Source: Alphaproteobacteria bacterium
Lineage (GTDB): Bacteria > Pseudomonadota > Alphaproteobacteria > SMXP01
Direction of reading: 5' to 3'
Assembly: GCA_004356335.1 (NCBI GenBank)
Contig: SMXP01000147.1
Span: 1-5,526 of the forward strand
Length of the DNA stretch: 5,526 bases
Part shown: positions 5,395 to 5,526 of the stretch, one piece after another
Numbering within the stretch: the first letter of the stretch is position 1
Layout: the number at the start of each line of letters is the position of its first letter
The notes under the pieces: generated by a model
Databases searched by the model: none
Told to the model about the DNA's origin: nothing
The model's input: the letters and a program-made list of their open reading frames with translations, nothing else
Position numbers and translations under genes: made by a program

Positions 5395-5526
5395 ATGGTT
5401 AAGGTCAAGACGAGCAAATCATTGACGCCGCAAATGTATATGTCATTTGTGCACGACGGTGTCATGGCGGCCTTGGCCATGCAATTTGCCATCTGGTTGC
5501 GCTATGCGGTCAGTGGCGTGGATCAC
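5395..5526 (+). CDS. Probable polysaccharide biosynthesis protein (CapD/FlaA1-like nucleotide-sugar dehydratase), N-terminal part only
   Basis: The first 44 codons are open to the window's right edge. The peptide has a short basic start (MVKVKTSKS), then FVHDGVMAALAMQFAIWLR, a hydrophobic segment ending in Trp-Leu-Arg. An HD pair, a VMAAL helix and a closing LWLR/IWLR are what I recall at the first membrane helix of membrane-bound nucleotide-sugar 4,6-dehydratases/epimerases of the CapD/FlaA1/WbpM type, which make modified sugars for surface polysaccharides. Only this helix is visible; the catalytic Rossmann domain would lie outside. ATG 5395 is preferred, but the nearest purine-rich stretch, GGGG at 5378-5381, is 13 bases away. 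An in-frame GTG at 5365 and ATGs at 5434 and 5440 remain possible. Another membrane protein with a similar first helix cannot be excluded. Confidence 0.55.
   Translation, partial: MVKVKTSKSLTPQMYMSFVHDGVMAALAMQFAIWLRYAVSGVDH

Overview
The window looks like chromosomal DNA of an alphaproteobacterium. The evidence is protein family resemblance (an HtpX with the alphaproteobacterial core sequence, an RsmB, an Rpe and a heparinase II/III-like protein), a fairly GC-rich composition, and two copies of an intergenic double-hairpin repeat with the core GGAAAAGTGG...GGTTTTCC, a type familiar from alphaproteobacterial genomes. I cannot assign a genus.

Layout. Bases 1-543 hold the C-terminal part of htpX, a membrane zinc protease, cut by the window's left edge. 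Bases 541-644 are repeat copy A, which contains the htpX stop codon. A GNAT acetyltransferase of the RimJ/RimL type lies on the minus strand (662-1189). Repeat copy B (1230-1333) separates its start from the start of rsmB, so the acetyltransferase gene is bracketed by two directly oriented repeats. The plus-strand series then runs rsmB (1341-2678, 16S rRNA cytosine-5 methyltransferase), a 140-base gap, rpe (2819-3484, ribulose-phosphate 3-epimerase), and a heparinase II/III-family gene (3481-5259) that overlaps rpe by four bases. After a 135-base gap comes the first 44 codons of a gene (5395 onward) resembling the membrane N-terminus of CapD/FlaA1-type nucleotide-sugar dehydratases.

How the genes relate. 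rpe and the heparinase-like gene are almost certainly co-transcribed and translationally coupled. rsmB, upstream on the same strand, may or may not share their transcript. htpX and rsmB are housekeeping functions (membrane protein quality control, ribosome maturation), and rpe belongs to the pentose phosphate pathway. The heparinase-like protein and the final partial gene both point toward polysaccharide metabolism, but no substrate can be named from the sequence.

I see no clearly new biological system here. The most interesting signals are regulatory: repeat copy B appears to supply, and partly to sequester, the rsmB ribosome-binding site; a dyad sits exactly centred in an unusually long promoter-like spacer before the last gene; and rpe lacks a Shine-Dalgarno sequence. 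No RNA genes, CRISPR arrays, insertion sequences or origins were seen.
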